Below are positions 1 to 12,600 of a DNA stretch of 64,000 bases, in pieces. The notes under the pieces are model-generated. The model searched no databases. It was not told the origin of the DNA and was given only the letters and a program-made list of their open reading frames with translations. How positions within the stretch are numbered: position 1 is the first letter of the stretch; every line of letters begins with the position of its first letter. The translations under genes were made by a program, and so were the position numbers. Location: contig CAJNDS010002391.1 of the NCBI GenBank assembly GCA_905221605.1, positions 248,001-312,000 of the forward strand, written 5' to 3'. The DNA is from Symbiodinium natans (Eukaryota; Sar; Dinophyceae; Suessiales; Symbiodiniaceae).

Positions 1-3000
1 TTGGGGCAACGGCAGAACTCGCTTCCCCAGAAGAGATCCGTTGGGTGGTTTAGGGTTCATGTCTTGCACATTTTGGGTAGGTCCGTAGGCTCTTGGCAAG
101 ATTTCCTTAGCTAACAACAGGATCATGTGGTGCCGCCGGGGCCTCAGACGGCAATAACCTTTTGAGAGTGGGGTTTTTGCGCTACGGCGACCAGGCATGC
201 CAACCTGCTGCTAGTTTTGCCCGGAATCCCAAAGTGGTGAGCCCCAAAGGTTGCGGCCATTGGGGGAAGGGCCTGTGAGGCTTTTGAAGCGTTGACCTGT
301 CTTTTTACTTCCACGCTAAGAGGCCTCAAGCGTCACCCCAAAAACTCCCAACATCCTCAAGAAGTCAAACCAGCACCCGCACCATCTACATCAGCTGAGA
401 CAAGCCCGAAGCATGAAGAACACCGAGCGCCTGAGCTGAATCAGCCATAGCTGCCGCAGTCCAGCAATGCCCCACCTTAGGCCCTCAATGCCTCAATTCC
501 TGAAGCAGACTGGAACATGACAACCATCGGCAAACATGTCGAAACCTACCCTGACTAATACCGAAGAAACAGCGCCCTCAAAGCAGAGGTGTCCTATCTC
601 TCGTGGCCACCCTCGCTGTGCTTGGACACGCGGATCCAGCGCTTGAGGCCCCCTTGGGGGGAGCGTAGGTGCTGAGAAAGTGTGAAGCTTTGTAAACTGC
701 TTTTACAGTTTCGCATCTCTTCATGCTCCTGCCCCATGCTCAGCAAGCCCCTATAGTGCACCATAGCCTTGAAGTTTGATCCCGTGAGGTCTGCAGAATC
801 CCAAGCTTGATGGCAGGGGCAAAAAAAGCAAAGCCCCCTTCAGCTCCACCAAGTGCCCTCGCATGCTCTGGGGGTCCACAAAAAATAGGGAGCGGGAGTA
901 TGCTAGGGGTTGATGCTGAACTCGGAGAGGACGCCCTGCCGACTCTTCTTGATGATTGCGCCGATGGCAGCTGTGCAGGGTGCTCACATGGTGTGATGGT
1001 GCTGGGCGTCGGTTGAGGGATGTTGAGGGGCTTTTTGGGTTGCTCTTCTCGGGCTCCTTGAGGTCTTGGTGCTTTAAGGACGGAGGACCTTGGATTTCAG
1101 TTTTGTCGGGATGCAAAAAGGTCGGAAGAGTAGCTAGCTGGAGCGCGTTGTAAGGCGTAGCGCCATGTGGACAGACCTCTGAGATGTTGCATATGCCAGC
1201 TTCACCCAGCATGAAACAGCAACAGCACAGCCTCAAAGCGAAGCTTCCGATGCTAAGTGCTTGGCCTGGCGGCGCTACAATCCAAGCAAATATCGCTAAG
1301 GAGGCTTTGGGCCTGGCACAGCTGCGTGGTGAGCGTCGTGAAGAGGCCGGGTCGATGGCCTTCGCAGGTCGCTGTGCCATGTGGGACATTTCGCCGAACA
1401 TGTGTTTGCGTGCGGTGCCAATATGGCACAAACAGGAGCTGTTGCCCTGCTTCGAATCTGACACCTCTGTCCCAACCGATGTCCAAACAATAGAAGTCGT
1501 GCAAAGAACTTCTCCAACCCTGCAGCCTCTCAAGCACAGACACATCCAATAACCTGGGCAGGAGGATAAGACGCGCCAGCTCGCTGACAGCGAGACGTCG
1601 GCTTGGTGCTCAAAAGAAAGGTCCTCGCACACGCCCCGCCCCCCCCCCCCCCCCCAAGAAAAAAAAAACCTCCGAGCTGATGCTCCCGTAAGGCCGAAGT
1701 CGAAGAGGACTCTGAAGCTGGGCGCCGGTCTCGGCGCGCACGCTCGTATGGTTTTGAGAAGGGAGAAATGAGGGGCATCACGGGGCTCAGGGTTTTTCTG
1801 AGAAAATTCGCGAGTTGAGGGTTTAGTAGGGAGAGTTGGGGGTTCAGCTTTTCACGGCATTTGTGGCCTGAAATGAGTTGAACTCTTTGCTTTGGGCTGT
1901 GAAGATGTGTCCGGTCTCCCGCTGGAAGGGGGTTGCTTTCTCCCTATCCGTGGGCTTCTTTGCACTTCTTTGGCGCATTCTTTTGGCTTTCTCGTCCTTG
2001 TGAAAAAGTGCTCCCTCTCCACCCCCCCCCCCCCCCCCCATGGTTTCCAGGGCAACAACTTGGGAGGCAAAATCTGTTTTGGCTCCCTGCGTCAGGGTTC
2101 CAGATACGAACGCTCTGGAAATTCCGAACGGGGGCAAGTGACGAGATGGCCCGGTCAGGTGACCTTTCCTCCCACCATCCGCCGCCCAGGCCAGTGAAGT
2201 GCCTTTGCAAAGACTCAGCGGAGAAGCCCCTTGGTCAAAAGCAACACGAAGAGCTTTTGGCTTTCGGTTTCGGAGTTCAGGGTTTCAGGGAGTTGCGAGG
2301 GGGTCTCTATCACGAACCGCCAAGTTGTTGCTCGCTTTTTTTTCATGAGTCGTGGGGTGTCACTTCCGGATGGCGCAAGATGCAGCTTTTGAACCCCAGA
2401 GTACTGAAACCCCAAGCCGCATCACCCAGAAGCTGCAGCTGGTTTTGGGTTCTCGCAAAATAAAAGGATTCCTGTCATCCGCCGTGTGTTTGCGGCAGGG
2501 GGTCGAAGAAGGTTGAGGGTGCTGTGGAAGAAGGCAGCTTCTGTAGGCAGCTCATTGGTGCAGCTCAGCGCCGCGAGTGAGAGGTACTTCTGCGCCAAAG
2601 GCTTCGAAGGTCTTTCCAAGTGCTTTGCTCCTCGGCTGCAGACTGGATGGGGTCTTGGCCCCTGGCGCTTGGGGTAGGACTCGTCCTCGATGTTCCCGCC
2701 GGCGACAAAAGGGAGCAGTTTCGGGCTGGGGCTTGGGTCCGCGAAACCTGAAGCCGCAGCTTATAGACCACGATTGGAGCACCACTGGTTGGCTCCGCTT
2801 CCCTTGGAGAGACAGGTCGAGGATTTTTTTTATACACGCAGCATATTCCCCAAACCTTGAGAATCCTAGCCTTCTTAAACCTGAATTTCTAAAGGCCCCG
2901 GAACCAAAGCCAAGCCCAGCGCCTGAAGTTCTGGCCAAGGCTCCATGCCCAGATCTCTGCACGGCAGCAGGTGGCGATCGGCGGATGTCTTTTTGGGGTT

Positions 3001-3769
3001 CAAGGTTTCGGGATGCTTCGGGGCAGGGGGAGCCCCAAGCGGAGGGTTATGATCGCGACTACCAAGGCCGTACTACCGGCCGCTGTAAACTTTTATAGGC
3101 ACTCCGCTTCAATGATGATGCAACGATGACGACTCTACATCTCGAACCCTTTTAGGCGCCCCACTGCTAAGGGAAAGTAAGCACGTGCGGACGATTCGAG
3201 TTTAGTGGATTGGGGGTTGTCAGACACCGAACGGACCCTCATCCCTCAACGGTCGCCAAAAGCGTTAGTTTAAGGTTGGCCCTTAAATTACCTTGATCAC
3301 AAGGCGGCCACTTCTTCATGTGCGGTGGTGCACATGAGACCGAGTGGCTCGACCGCTTCTTCAAGAACGAGGCCTTGTGGTTCGAAGGTTTTTGATGTCA
3401 TTTTGGCGAGTAAGAAATCCAGCAGACTCCTACCGTACCCAATGAAGCCACGGAGATTGAAAGGACACACTGATTGGTCACCAGTGTGTAAGCGTGTACC
3501 TGCACACAAAATGGTCATGATGAATGCAACAGCAGCTGGCACCTCTACATTGGTGATCCTCGCTGTCGTCCCAACCGATGGGCTTCGATCTCTTCGGCCC
3601 TGCCGAGTGGAACATGTAGGAGAGGGGGAGGGGGCGAGAGAGAGAGAGAGAGAGCGCGAAAAAGCCAGAGAAAAGAGAGTCTCTTCCTTTGGGGGGGGGC
3701 CTAGAGTGCGAAGAAGAAGAAGAAGAAAAATTAGAAGAGAAAGAGAGCAGAAGAAGAATAGCAACGAGC

Positions 3770-3801
<32 letters not shown>

Positions 3802-6557
3802 CATTCTGCCGTGCTGTGCCGTGCTCGGAGCTGTGTCGTGCTGTGCTGCATGCGCAGTTATCACTGTGATGGCATCCGGACATGGACAGTCAGTCATGCA
3901 CAGACATGTGCCACTGCGCTTTCAAAACCAGCGGCGAGAACGTGTGTTTGCTTTTTGTTTGTTTGTTTGTTCTTGGTGTCTGTTGGGCAGGGTTCGGTGA
4001 GTGTAGGTCAGGCTTATGCGGCATATGCGTTGGAACGAAGGTGGAGGTTTCAGGCTCAGGATTTCGAGGCTGGGGCCGGCCCAAGCCGATGGGTTTTCAT
4101 GGCCGGGCCTGAAGATGTTCCCCTTACCAACCAAATCGTACCATTGCTGCGCGCTACGGCGAAGCGTCAAGGCGCCAAGCTCCAAAGCCCAGCCCATTGC
4201 AAGCGCCAGGAAAAGAATCACGCCAAGTGCCCGAAGGAGAAGAAGAAATGATGACCTGAGGACGACGTGCTTGCGATTGTTTGTGGCTTTAGGCTTGCGG
4301 AGTGTGTCAACGGCTTTCCTGATGAGGGAATAAGATTGGGATTGATGGTTGGGCGGGAGCCGGATGCTACATTCCCAACCCCACGCCACGAAACACGACA
4401 GATTCAGCTCCAGAGCCCAGCAACTTCCAGGGCATCAAGCTTTATCTGAGGTTCGCAGCAGCCCTTGCTGATTCTGCAAGCATCTGCAAGCTGGGTTCCG
4501 GGTTTGGGGGTAAAGCTTAAGATTTGGGGCTCAATGGTGTACGAACCGTAGTGGGAATTTCAGAATTTCAGATGTCTGCGGACTTAGTTCAGAAGCGGTA
4601 TTTGATTCCGATACCTTAGACTGCGAGGGACACGCTTGTACGAGGACGGCTGCAGCCTCTTGCGTGCTGAGACGCCTTGACGGCTGAGCCCGCATTCCGG
4701 TCAAGCTGCTTGCAATAGCCAAGAAGCTTCCAAACCTCGGGGGTTGGCACCGGGCAGCTTTGGCATTTGGAACGACCGATTCGATCTACCTGAATCTACC
4801 TGAAGCGCGCCAAGGGCCACAGATGCGGACCTCCAGGCATTTGGGGTTTGGGCCGTCATGCATCCGCCTTCCGGCTTTTACCGTCATGATGACACCCGTC
4901 ATGGACAATCGGCAGAGGCAGCTTTGGAAAATGGGTGCCCAGGGCCAACCCAGGGCTGGCCATGTTTGAGGTCTCTGAGCTTCTTGGCTTCACCTGCTCC
5001 CCAAAAGAATGATGCAGCCATAAGTCCTCAGCTCCGTCAAGCAGCTGGTTCAACTTTTGAGCATGGCACGTAACTTACATGTTTGTAGCCACCCAAACCT
5101 AAAACCCGAGCCTGAGCCCACCCTCAACTCCCCTCGGCCTCGGCCCAAACCGCAAAGCCCTGAAAAGCGTGAAGCCACAGAGCCTGCAAACTTGGCTCGA
5201 GGCAGAGAGCCCCACGCCCCCCCCCCCCCCCCCCCCCCACTCGACGCGCACAAAGCGCGACGCCAAAGCCATGATGAGGCCCATCGTCTGCAGGAGGTTT
5301 TCTTAGTGGGGGATTTCGAAGCTGGTCTCTTGAGGCCTAGTTTTTTGGAGGACAGGGGTCGGGGGAGATTCGGGACCCCGTTGAGGGGTGTCGCCATACA
5401 AGGTCCGTAGAGGCGTAGAGGCGTGCAGATGTGACCTTCTAAACGTCTTGATTCAACTTCCTAATCCCAAACCCCTTGGTGGGTTGCCAACTCCCGAGCC
5501 CGATGCCAGTATTGGAAATGCCACGAGGCCCCATGCCCCAGGCACTAGGCTTCGGGTTGTTTTGGGTTTGAGGGCTTTCTTCGGTTTGGGATTTCATGCC
5601 CCGGGCTCCGCGCAAGTTTGGGAGCCTTTCGGAAAAACTACTTCGTCAGGCTGGCTCAACCCCTGCTTGAACCCCCCAGCCCCTACAATTCTACACTATC
5701 GGCCCTCCAAATGCCAAACTTCAACGCCCAATCCTCATGGAAACCCCTGGCCCTTGCAAAGGCCTAAAACCCTCAACCCCGAAGCCCTAAGCAAAGAGGC
5801 TGGTCGGGCTGCTCAATGCCATCTTAGCCGGTGCTCAGTTTCCGGGGCCCGATCTTCCCTTCCCACCGATGCCCTCGGAGGAGGGGCTCTTTGGCGCTTG
5901 AGAAGGTTTAGGGCTTCAGGGTTTCGGGGGGGCAAGCGGGTGAACTGTCGACCTTGTCAATGCGTAAGATCATCTTCTGTGACCAGAAAGCTGGACCAAG
6001 CTGGACTGACTTCTTCCGTTTTGGTGCTTCATGCCCGTACCTGATATTGCGTACACTCTGCCCCAATTAGGAAAGTGGATGATAAGCCCAACCACGAAAA
6101 ATGGGTGCCGGATTTTGGAACTGTTCAAGCCTTGCCGGTCTGAGAGCTTGCCTCCACAAGCTGTCAGCCTGCAGCCCTGAACCCTAATCCTGAACGCCTT
6201 GAACCCGTAAAACCCCAATCCTAACGCTCCAGCACAGAGTCGTAATTCCACAGCTCCACAGCTCCAACAAGAAAGCTTCGAGGAGCAGTGGGCCGTGGAG
6301 GGGGGGGGGGAGAGAAGTCCCTTTGCAGGCCATCGTGGGGCCAACTCTTGCCGACTCCAAGCCCTTCAGCTGCTCTTTCCGTGGGATTTCTGGGAACCAT
6401 CCGGCTGAGCAAGTTTTTCGAAGAGGGGGGGGGGGGGGGCTTTCAAGGGGTTTAGGGGGGTTGAGTTTATCGGCCATCGGAGTAGGGCCTTCAATGGTTC
6501 GAGCGCAGCGGTTTGAGAGGGCGTCGGCTCGAAGGTTGCTTGTTCGACGCCCCCAAG
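1..6557. other. Gene-poor stretch upstream of the arylsulfatase exons
   Basis: I see no reading frame here with a recognisable domain. Open frames on both strands overlap and have the composition of chance frames in GC-rich DNA. The stretch holds pure C or G tracts (near 1630, 2025, 5217, 6300 and 6425), a (GA)n block at 3.64-3.81 kb and scattered CCCTAAA-like words. One short stretch near 2525-2610 could be an exon, but there is no support beyond composition. The first exons of the arylsulfatase should lie in or before this region and were not found. Confidence 0.5.
3630..3815. repeat. (GA)n-rich low-complexity tract
   Basis: Two GA-dinucleotide runs flank a purine-rich GAAGAAGAA segment and a short G tract. 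The strand-asymmetric purine composition produces artificial Arg/Glu-rich frames on + and Ser/Leu-rich frames on -. Confidence 0.9.
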
Positions 6558-6620
6558 GAACAGCTGGCCCGCCAAGCGCAAGCCGTTGAAGAAGGATGTG
6601 CCCAACATCGTGGTGATCAT
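6558..6620 (+). CDS. Arylsulfatase exon: SWPAK...PNIVVIM
   Basis: Encodes the first beta strand of the sulfatase fold ([11 protein letters not shown]), the segment just before the metal-binding Asp pair. The acceptor is CCAAG|G and the donor GC at 6621; joining to the next exon completes the Met codon. Confidence 0.8.
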
Positions 6621-9600
6621 GCGCCTGAGCTGGAGTGTGCCCACACCCTGGGCTTGAGGGAACTCAAACGCGTCAGAGGCAATTCCAAACAAACAACTTT
6701 CCTAAGCAAGCTCCCAATTTCTGCTAGGGCCCAATCCCTGAACCTAAGTTCACCGAGGCAACCCAAAACTTAAGCAAACGATCCGATGTTTAGGACAAGC
6801 GTCTCCATTCACCATCAGAGTTGGCCTTTGGGGTCCGGAGGGGAAGGTTTCGGGCTGAGAGCACCCTTCGAAGCCTTCGGCAGCCCTTTGCCTCTCTACT
6901 GCTTGGGAGAGGGAAGACCGGTACCCCTGCGACCCCCTATTTTTTTAAGCATCTCAGGAACGATGATGTGGGCTTCGGAGCTCCCGACACATTCGGCGGA
7001 CCGATCCACACCCCGACGCTGTGCCAGGGCCGACCCTTAAGAGCGGAGGACAGGGTGCTCTATTGGGCTTCGGAGTGTGTGATCATGTCGGGGCTCTGGG
7101 TCTTCACGGCTCCGCTTGAGCTTGTGACAAGAGTTGGAGGTTCACAAGGGTGCTCATAACCCCAATTGTAACTGTATTTACAGGTCCCCTAAGTCCAGCA
7201 AGTGGGTTACACGTAGACTTGTAGTTGGGGTTATAAGTACCCTTGAAGCTCCAGGTAGTGTAGTTTCCTTACTGTGGCAATTCGGGCTTTGTCGGAACTT
7301 CATCTCTTGTTTTCCCAACACAAGCCATGGACATCAAAGCAAAGTACTCATTTTCTGGCTCCAAAGCAGGGTAGTTTGGGACGCCTCAGATGCGGCAGCC
7401 TACTTCGTTGCCTAAGCCCCTAAGCCACTAAAGGGTTCAGGGCTTAGGAGTTTTAGGCCTACATGTCGGGCAACAATGCCTGCTTTAAAGTTTTTGGGGA
7501 GGGCACGACCTGGCGCCCGTTGCAGGCGCACGCAATTCTCACGGCCCCATTTGTACCCTACAAGATCCGAACCCAAGCACGAGATGCACCCTCCAAGATC
7601 CCAGCATTTTGCGTTACACTCTTCATCTGAGGTCTAAACTGGCCTCTCGGGGTGTGGCCTACAACCGCTTCCACACCACGGCCATCTGCTCACCCACGCG
7701 CGCCTCCGTGCTTACGGGCCGGCCACTTGCTGGAATTTTTCCCCTTCCAACTCCTCTAGTGCAGGTTGCATCTTCGTTGCAGCAGCAGGCAGCAGTTCCC
7801 TCTAAAACAATTCAAACACTGAGTATGCGTACGTGCCGACACCCGTGACATCTCGAAGTTCATAAGACTCATGACCATCATTCACAAAGTCCAGCGAACA
7901 AGCCACACTTCTAGTCCTTCCCAGTCCTGCTGACTGAAAGGAACTCCCACAACATCGGCGCGGGGCAGATCACCGAGGCAGCAGCAGGCCCGGAACTCCC
8001 CAACCACAGGTGCATCTTTCAAGTAAGCCTCATAAAAGCCTCGCTTGAGTGTTCAGAAGGGTTTGCTGGCTCCTCGGCCTTTGATTCGGGTGTGTGTTGC
8101 TCCTAGCTTCGCGAAGTGCGAAGTGGGCTCCGGATGCACGTACAGTGTAGGGTTTCTTGCGGCCGAATGAGGTTCGGTTTAAGCCAAAAGAAAGGGTTCG
8201 GGAAGCCGGTTAAGTCAAAAATGGGCTTCGCAGGCTTCCCCGGCTACACGGGCACCATCCCGAAGTCGGCGGCGACCGTGGCAAAGGTCTGGGCCGCAGC
8301 AGCGGTCTTTCAGGGGCTTCCAGGGCTCCTAGGGCTTCCAGGGCTCATAGGGCTTTCAGGGCTCATAGGGCTCATAGGGCTCATAGGGCTCATAGGGCTT
8401 ACAGGGTTTATGGTTTTTTGGTGAGGGGTTTTCGTTTTTTTTTTGGGGGGGGTTTCAAGGCTGAGTTTTTTAGGGCTTTAGGGTTCCGAGCGTTTAGGCC
8501 TCTAGGCTTTTGGGGTTCGCTGTTTGGGACCTCAAACAAGATGCTTCGGGCTTTTCAAGTTTCATTGTTCACGGGTCGGGGTTGAGGACTTCTGGAGTCC
8601 TGTTTACTGTACACTTCGCTAAAGGATGGGTCCCCCTCGTCGCAGTTTAAGGCTGTGGGCTTATCGCCGACATCTTATTGTCCATGCAGGCAAAGGCAAA
8701 ATAAGCGGCCCTTGCTGAGCCGCGGTGATTGTGCAGGTTGCATAAGGTCCCTTAGCTTGCAAGAAATGCCTCGGAACGCCTCGAGCTTTCTAGAAAAAAA
8801 GGCTTTGGCGAAAGAATAGATAGACCGCACCAAAGCTGCTAGGTCTTGTCCGGCTATGGCTATGACGCTGGGCCGCATGCGAGTCCGCAACTCGAACCAC
8901 CACTTGAAACCCATGGACGGTTACACCCACTCCCCCCCTTTCGTCTTCGTCGTCCTATGAGTGGTGAATGTGTTTTTTGGCGAGGGGGAGGGTGAGGGAA
9001 CGGTTTGATTGAAGCCGCATAGGCAGCTGTGGATCAGATCTCTCAAAGTGCAGGGTTTCTTGAAAAGCGCTGCGCTCATGAACACCACAATGCCGTGAGG
9101 ACTCGCTGCACGCGAACATGCACGCCGAAAATGCATGCGAACAAACGTGAGAGAACGCAAGGTAGCTGGAGTGCTCATTTAGTCCGGTAGTATATCAGGC
9201 GCTTGCTTCGTCGCCAGACGTATGCAAGCACATCTCCCAAGATCTAGGCCCTAAACCTCAACCACACGCCCTGGGGACTTGCCGGAGTCCCACACGCGCA
9301 AGAGTGGAGAGGGCGGAGGAAATCTGGGCACGAGGGTCGAAGTTGGAGAGCATGGCGTGACAAGGGACAAGATCCCAAAAGAGGAAAGCAGCCTTCTCAC
9401 AAACAATCAGGAGCTTGGGGCTGTTGGTCCCAAGAGCAGCAAGAAGGAAAGCGCTGAGGGAGGAACACAGCAAGAATGACGGTAGGGTCTTCGACCGTGA
9501 GCTCGTTGTAGTGTAGGGCTCGTCAGGTATGAGACAATGCGTTACCTAGGGAATTCTAAAAGGCGGTCTGCTAGTTTGTTGCAATGCTCTGGTAAGTCAT

Positions 9601-12600
9601 GAATACACTGTGACGCGACTGCTAATCGTGCCAAGGGCAATCATAACTGTAAAGAGGGTTCAACCTGCACAGCAGCGCAAGCAAGAGCTGACCTTTTGCA
9701 CATCACAGTTGCCATCGGAAATGGTGTGGGACATGACATGTTTGCAGGCACGACATCCTGTGATCACACCTCATCTTCAGCACTGTCGCAAGCAACTTTT
9801 TGGCCCAAAGCTGACCATCAGCAACTCAGGATACTGCAGCCTTCGGAAAGTGGCACAACACCCCAGCTTCCTGCCTCACTGACCTTTATATATGGCGTTG
9901 TGTAAAAGTGGGCTTGTGCGGTTAAGGGCTTATGCACCGGGATTTTGGACATCGTGTTTGTTGCTGGGCTCGAAAGGTCTTTCTTCACCAAGGGGCTGCG
10001 ACATGCTGCGACAGAGGGTTTTCCCCGGTCCGGAGGTTGTAGCCAGGGGGCGCTTCCCTTCAAGCAACGAAGCCGTGAGGAACTGTGTGGAGGTACTTGT
10101 CGGTAAAAGGCCCCTGACAGATTCCACCGTAGAGAGGAATTCTCGATCGTGTTCTCGTGCTCTCGAGTACGTTGGATGCAACCAAACGAGCTTTGGTCCG
10201 GGGGTTAGGCGGTTTGATGGGGTCTTGTGCGCTCGGGGCGCTTGACTTCGCGCAGCCTCGAGGTCGACAACTTATTCAAGACAGGGCCGTTCGACCAGTA
10301 CCCTACAGGCGAGCCGCCCCAAAGAGCGTGCTCACCATTTTTTTTCTGCCGTTCCTTGGGGACTTTGGTGATCCGTTGGCGGGTTGGAATGCATGCCTTC
10401 CATTCTCGGTGCGATGAAATTCCCGCTGCTACTCAGAGCGAAAGACAGTTCCCCTCCCCGAACAAAAGAAGAAGACGAAGAAGCCGTAGGCTTTTGCCCT
10501 AGAAACCTGCCGCCCTAAAGTCCAAGCAGTTGGCCCTGACACTGAAAACCCTTCTGGACCCCTGCTTCAGGGCGTTTAATCCCAAAGCAGGCCTGGGCTT
10601 CAGCTACTTCTACGGCTTCATTGCCGGCGAGACGTCGCAGTACGAGCCGCGCCTCTTCGAGAACACCAACCCGCCACTTGGGGTGTACTTGGAGGTTCAT
10701 GGGCAGTAAGATACAACCAGTTGTACTCATAGTTGCTTTAACCCTATTGCTAGTACTCAGAACCGGGGTTGTACCTACCCATGTTTTGTGTTCAGGGCTT
10801 GGGCTGGTTCAGGATTACAGGTAGTCTTAGACTTTTAGACTTGAGGTTCATGGCTGGTTTAGACTTTTTATGGTTCTATAAGGAAAGTATGGTGTGGACA
10901 CCCTTTTTCGCAGAGCTGCCGGGGCTTACCCAAGGATCGAGCCTCCGTACACCCCAGAGGAGGGCTACCACTTGACGGAGGCCTTCGTGCACGGTGCCGA
11001 AGGTTGTGCTCTTTACGGTGCAGGGTCTTAGTTGTCTTGGGGGATTCGAGGAGCGGGAGTCTTTCCTTGCATTTATAGGGTTTGCAGGGCTTGGGGTTCG
11101 AGAGTGCTTGCTTGACGAAGGTTTCGAGACCTCGAAGCTCTGTGAGCACAGCCACTGTGGACACCTTATCAGTCACACCCTCGGGTCATCGCAGCTTCCC
11201 TGACCGAAACCCCAAAGCCTGCAAACAGAAGCGACCGCAAGAAGCCGTTTCCAACCCTAAAAGCAATTCCCCCCAAACGTGCCATGGTTCCTCAGGACCT
11301 TGCGGACCAAGCTGTGAAATTCATCCGCAACAACCGCGCGCTGACGCCGGACCGGTCGCTGGGCCTTTTTGCTCGTTGCCTTAGGTTTGGGGCTATTTGG
11401 TGGTTTTGGGGCGCTGGGCCGTTTCAGGGTTTAGAGATGTCTAGATGTTACCCGGAATGAAGATGGAACTGGAGCCTTTTGAGGAAAGAGCAGCTTCCCA
11501 GAGTCCCCTGCCCCCGCGGTCGCTGTCGCACGATGTTTGAAGGAGTGTCAAGCCCTGGGCCCCCGAACTGTCGTAGACTCGTAGAGCCTGAGCCCCTAAG
11601 CATCTCAACCCGCTAACACCGGAAGGCTTCGGATCTCAACTCTCGTGTTCACAGCCTCGTTCAGAGCTGGTTCTAAGGCTAGAGCATGCCAGGGCGGCTA
11701 GGGCGTCAAAATCATCTCAGGCCTTTCTTCATCTATTTCGCACCTGGCGGCACACATGGCCCCCACCACGTGCACAGCGACGCGGACAGCACCCTAGACG
11801 GTTCTTGACACGGCTAGTTCTCTACTTGGGTCCTGTTGGGCCCCCGACTACAATCTCGCCCCGACTTGCCGGCTTGCCCACATACAGTCACATACATCCT
11901 GCAAGGCTCAACTCCCCCCAGAGAAGCCGCAGGGCAGGTGGCCTCTGCCTCGTGGAGCCCTCCCAGGGTTGCAGCTGGAAAACTCTCGCTTCCCCCGAAA
12001 ACCCCTTAGATATTCTTGTGACAGGAACTTCGTCAAGAAGTTGCCCCTATGTTAAAAAACCACCACTGTCGACGGAGCTTGAGCTTCTGCTGCGCAGGTT
12101 CGAAAACGGCATCCCACTTCGTCCCCCTTGAACCTTACAGGTCGTGAGCTTCCAGGTCTGAAGCCCTAAGCATCATGAAGCCCCAGAGTCCAAGTCTGGG
12201 CTGATCCCAGGTGAGTGGGCCGACAAGTACAAGGGCAAGTTCGACATGGGCTGGGAGAAGCTCCGAAACATCACCTTCCAAAAGCAGACGCCCAGCTTTA
12301 CGGTTACCTTTGTGGCCCTTGGGTTTCCTTCAGAGCCAGCCTCAGGCCCCACACCCCTCAAGTTTGGGGCAGTTTAGAGCAGTTCAGTGCAGTTTCTAGT
12401 GCCGTTTCGTGCAGCTGTATTTGCTGCAGTTCCATGCCCTCCCCTCTCGAGGAAGGCCATGGGCTGGATCCCGGACACTGCGGCACCCCGGCTCCCGTTT
12501 CTGTGGCTTCCGTTCCCGAGTGCGTAGCCTTTTCTTAAGGCTGCGCTGGATGTCAGGGTCAATGCTGTCTTCCCTATGATTTTCGAAGAGGGCTCTGACT

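Noticed and set aside
2525-2610. Possible exon (SVGSSLVQLSAASERYFC)
   Set aside because: Protein-like by composition only; no family, neighbours or second exon to support it.
3325-4251. 308-codon + strand frame
   Set aside because: It is carried by the (GA)n block (Arg/Glu run) with no domain, and the opposite strand is open as well.
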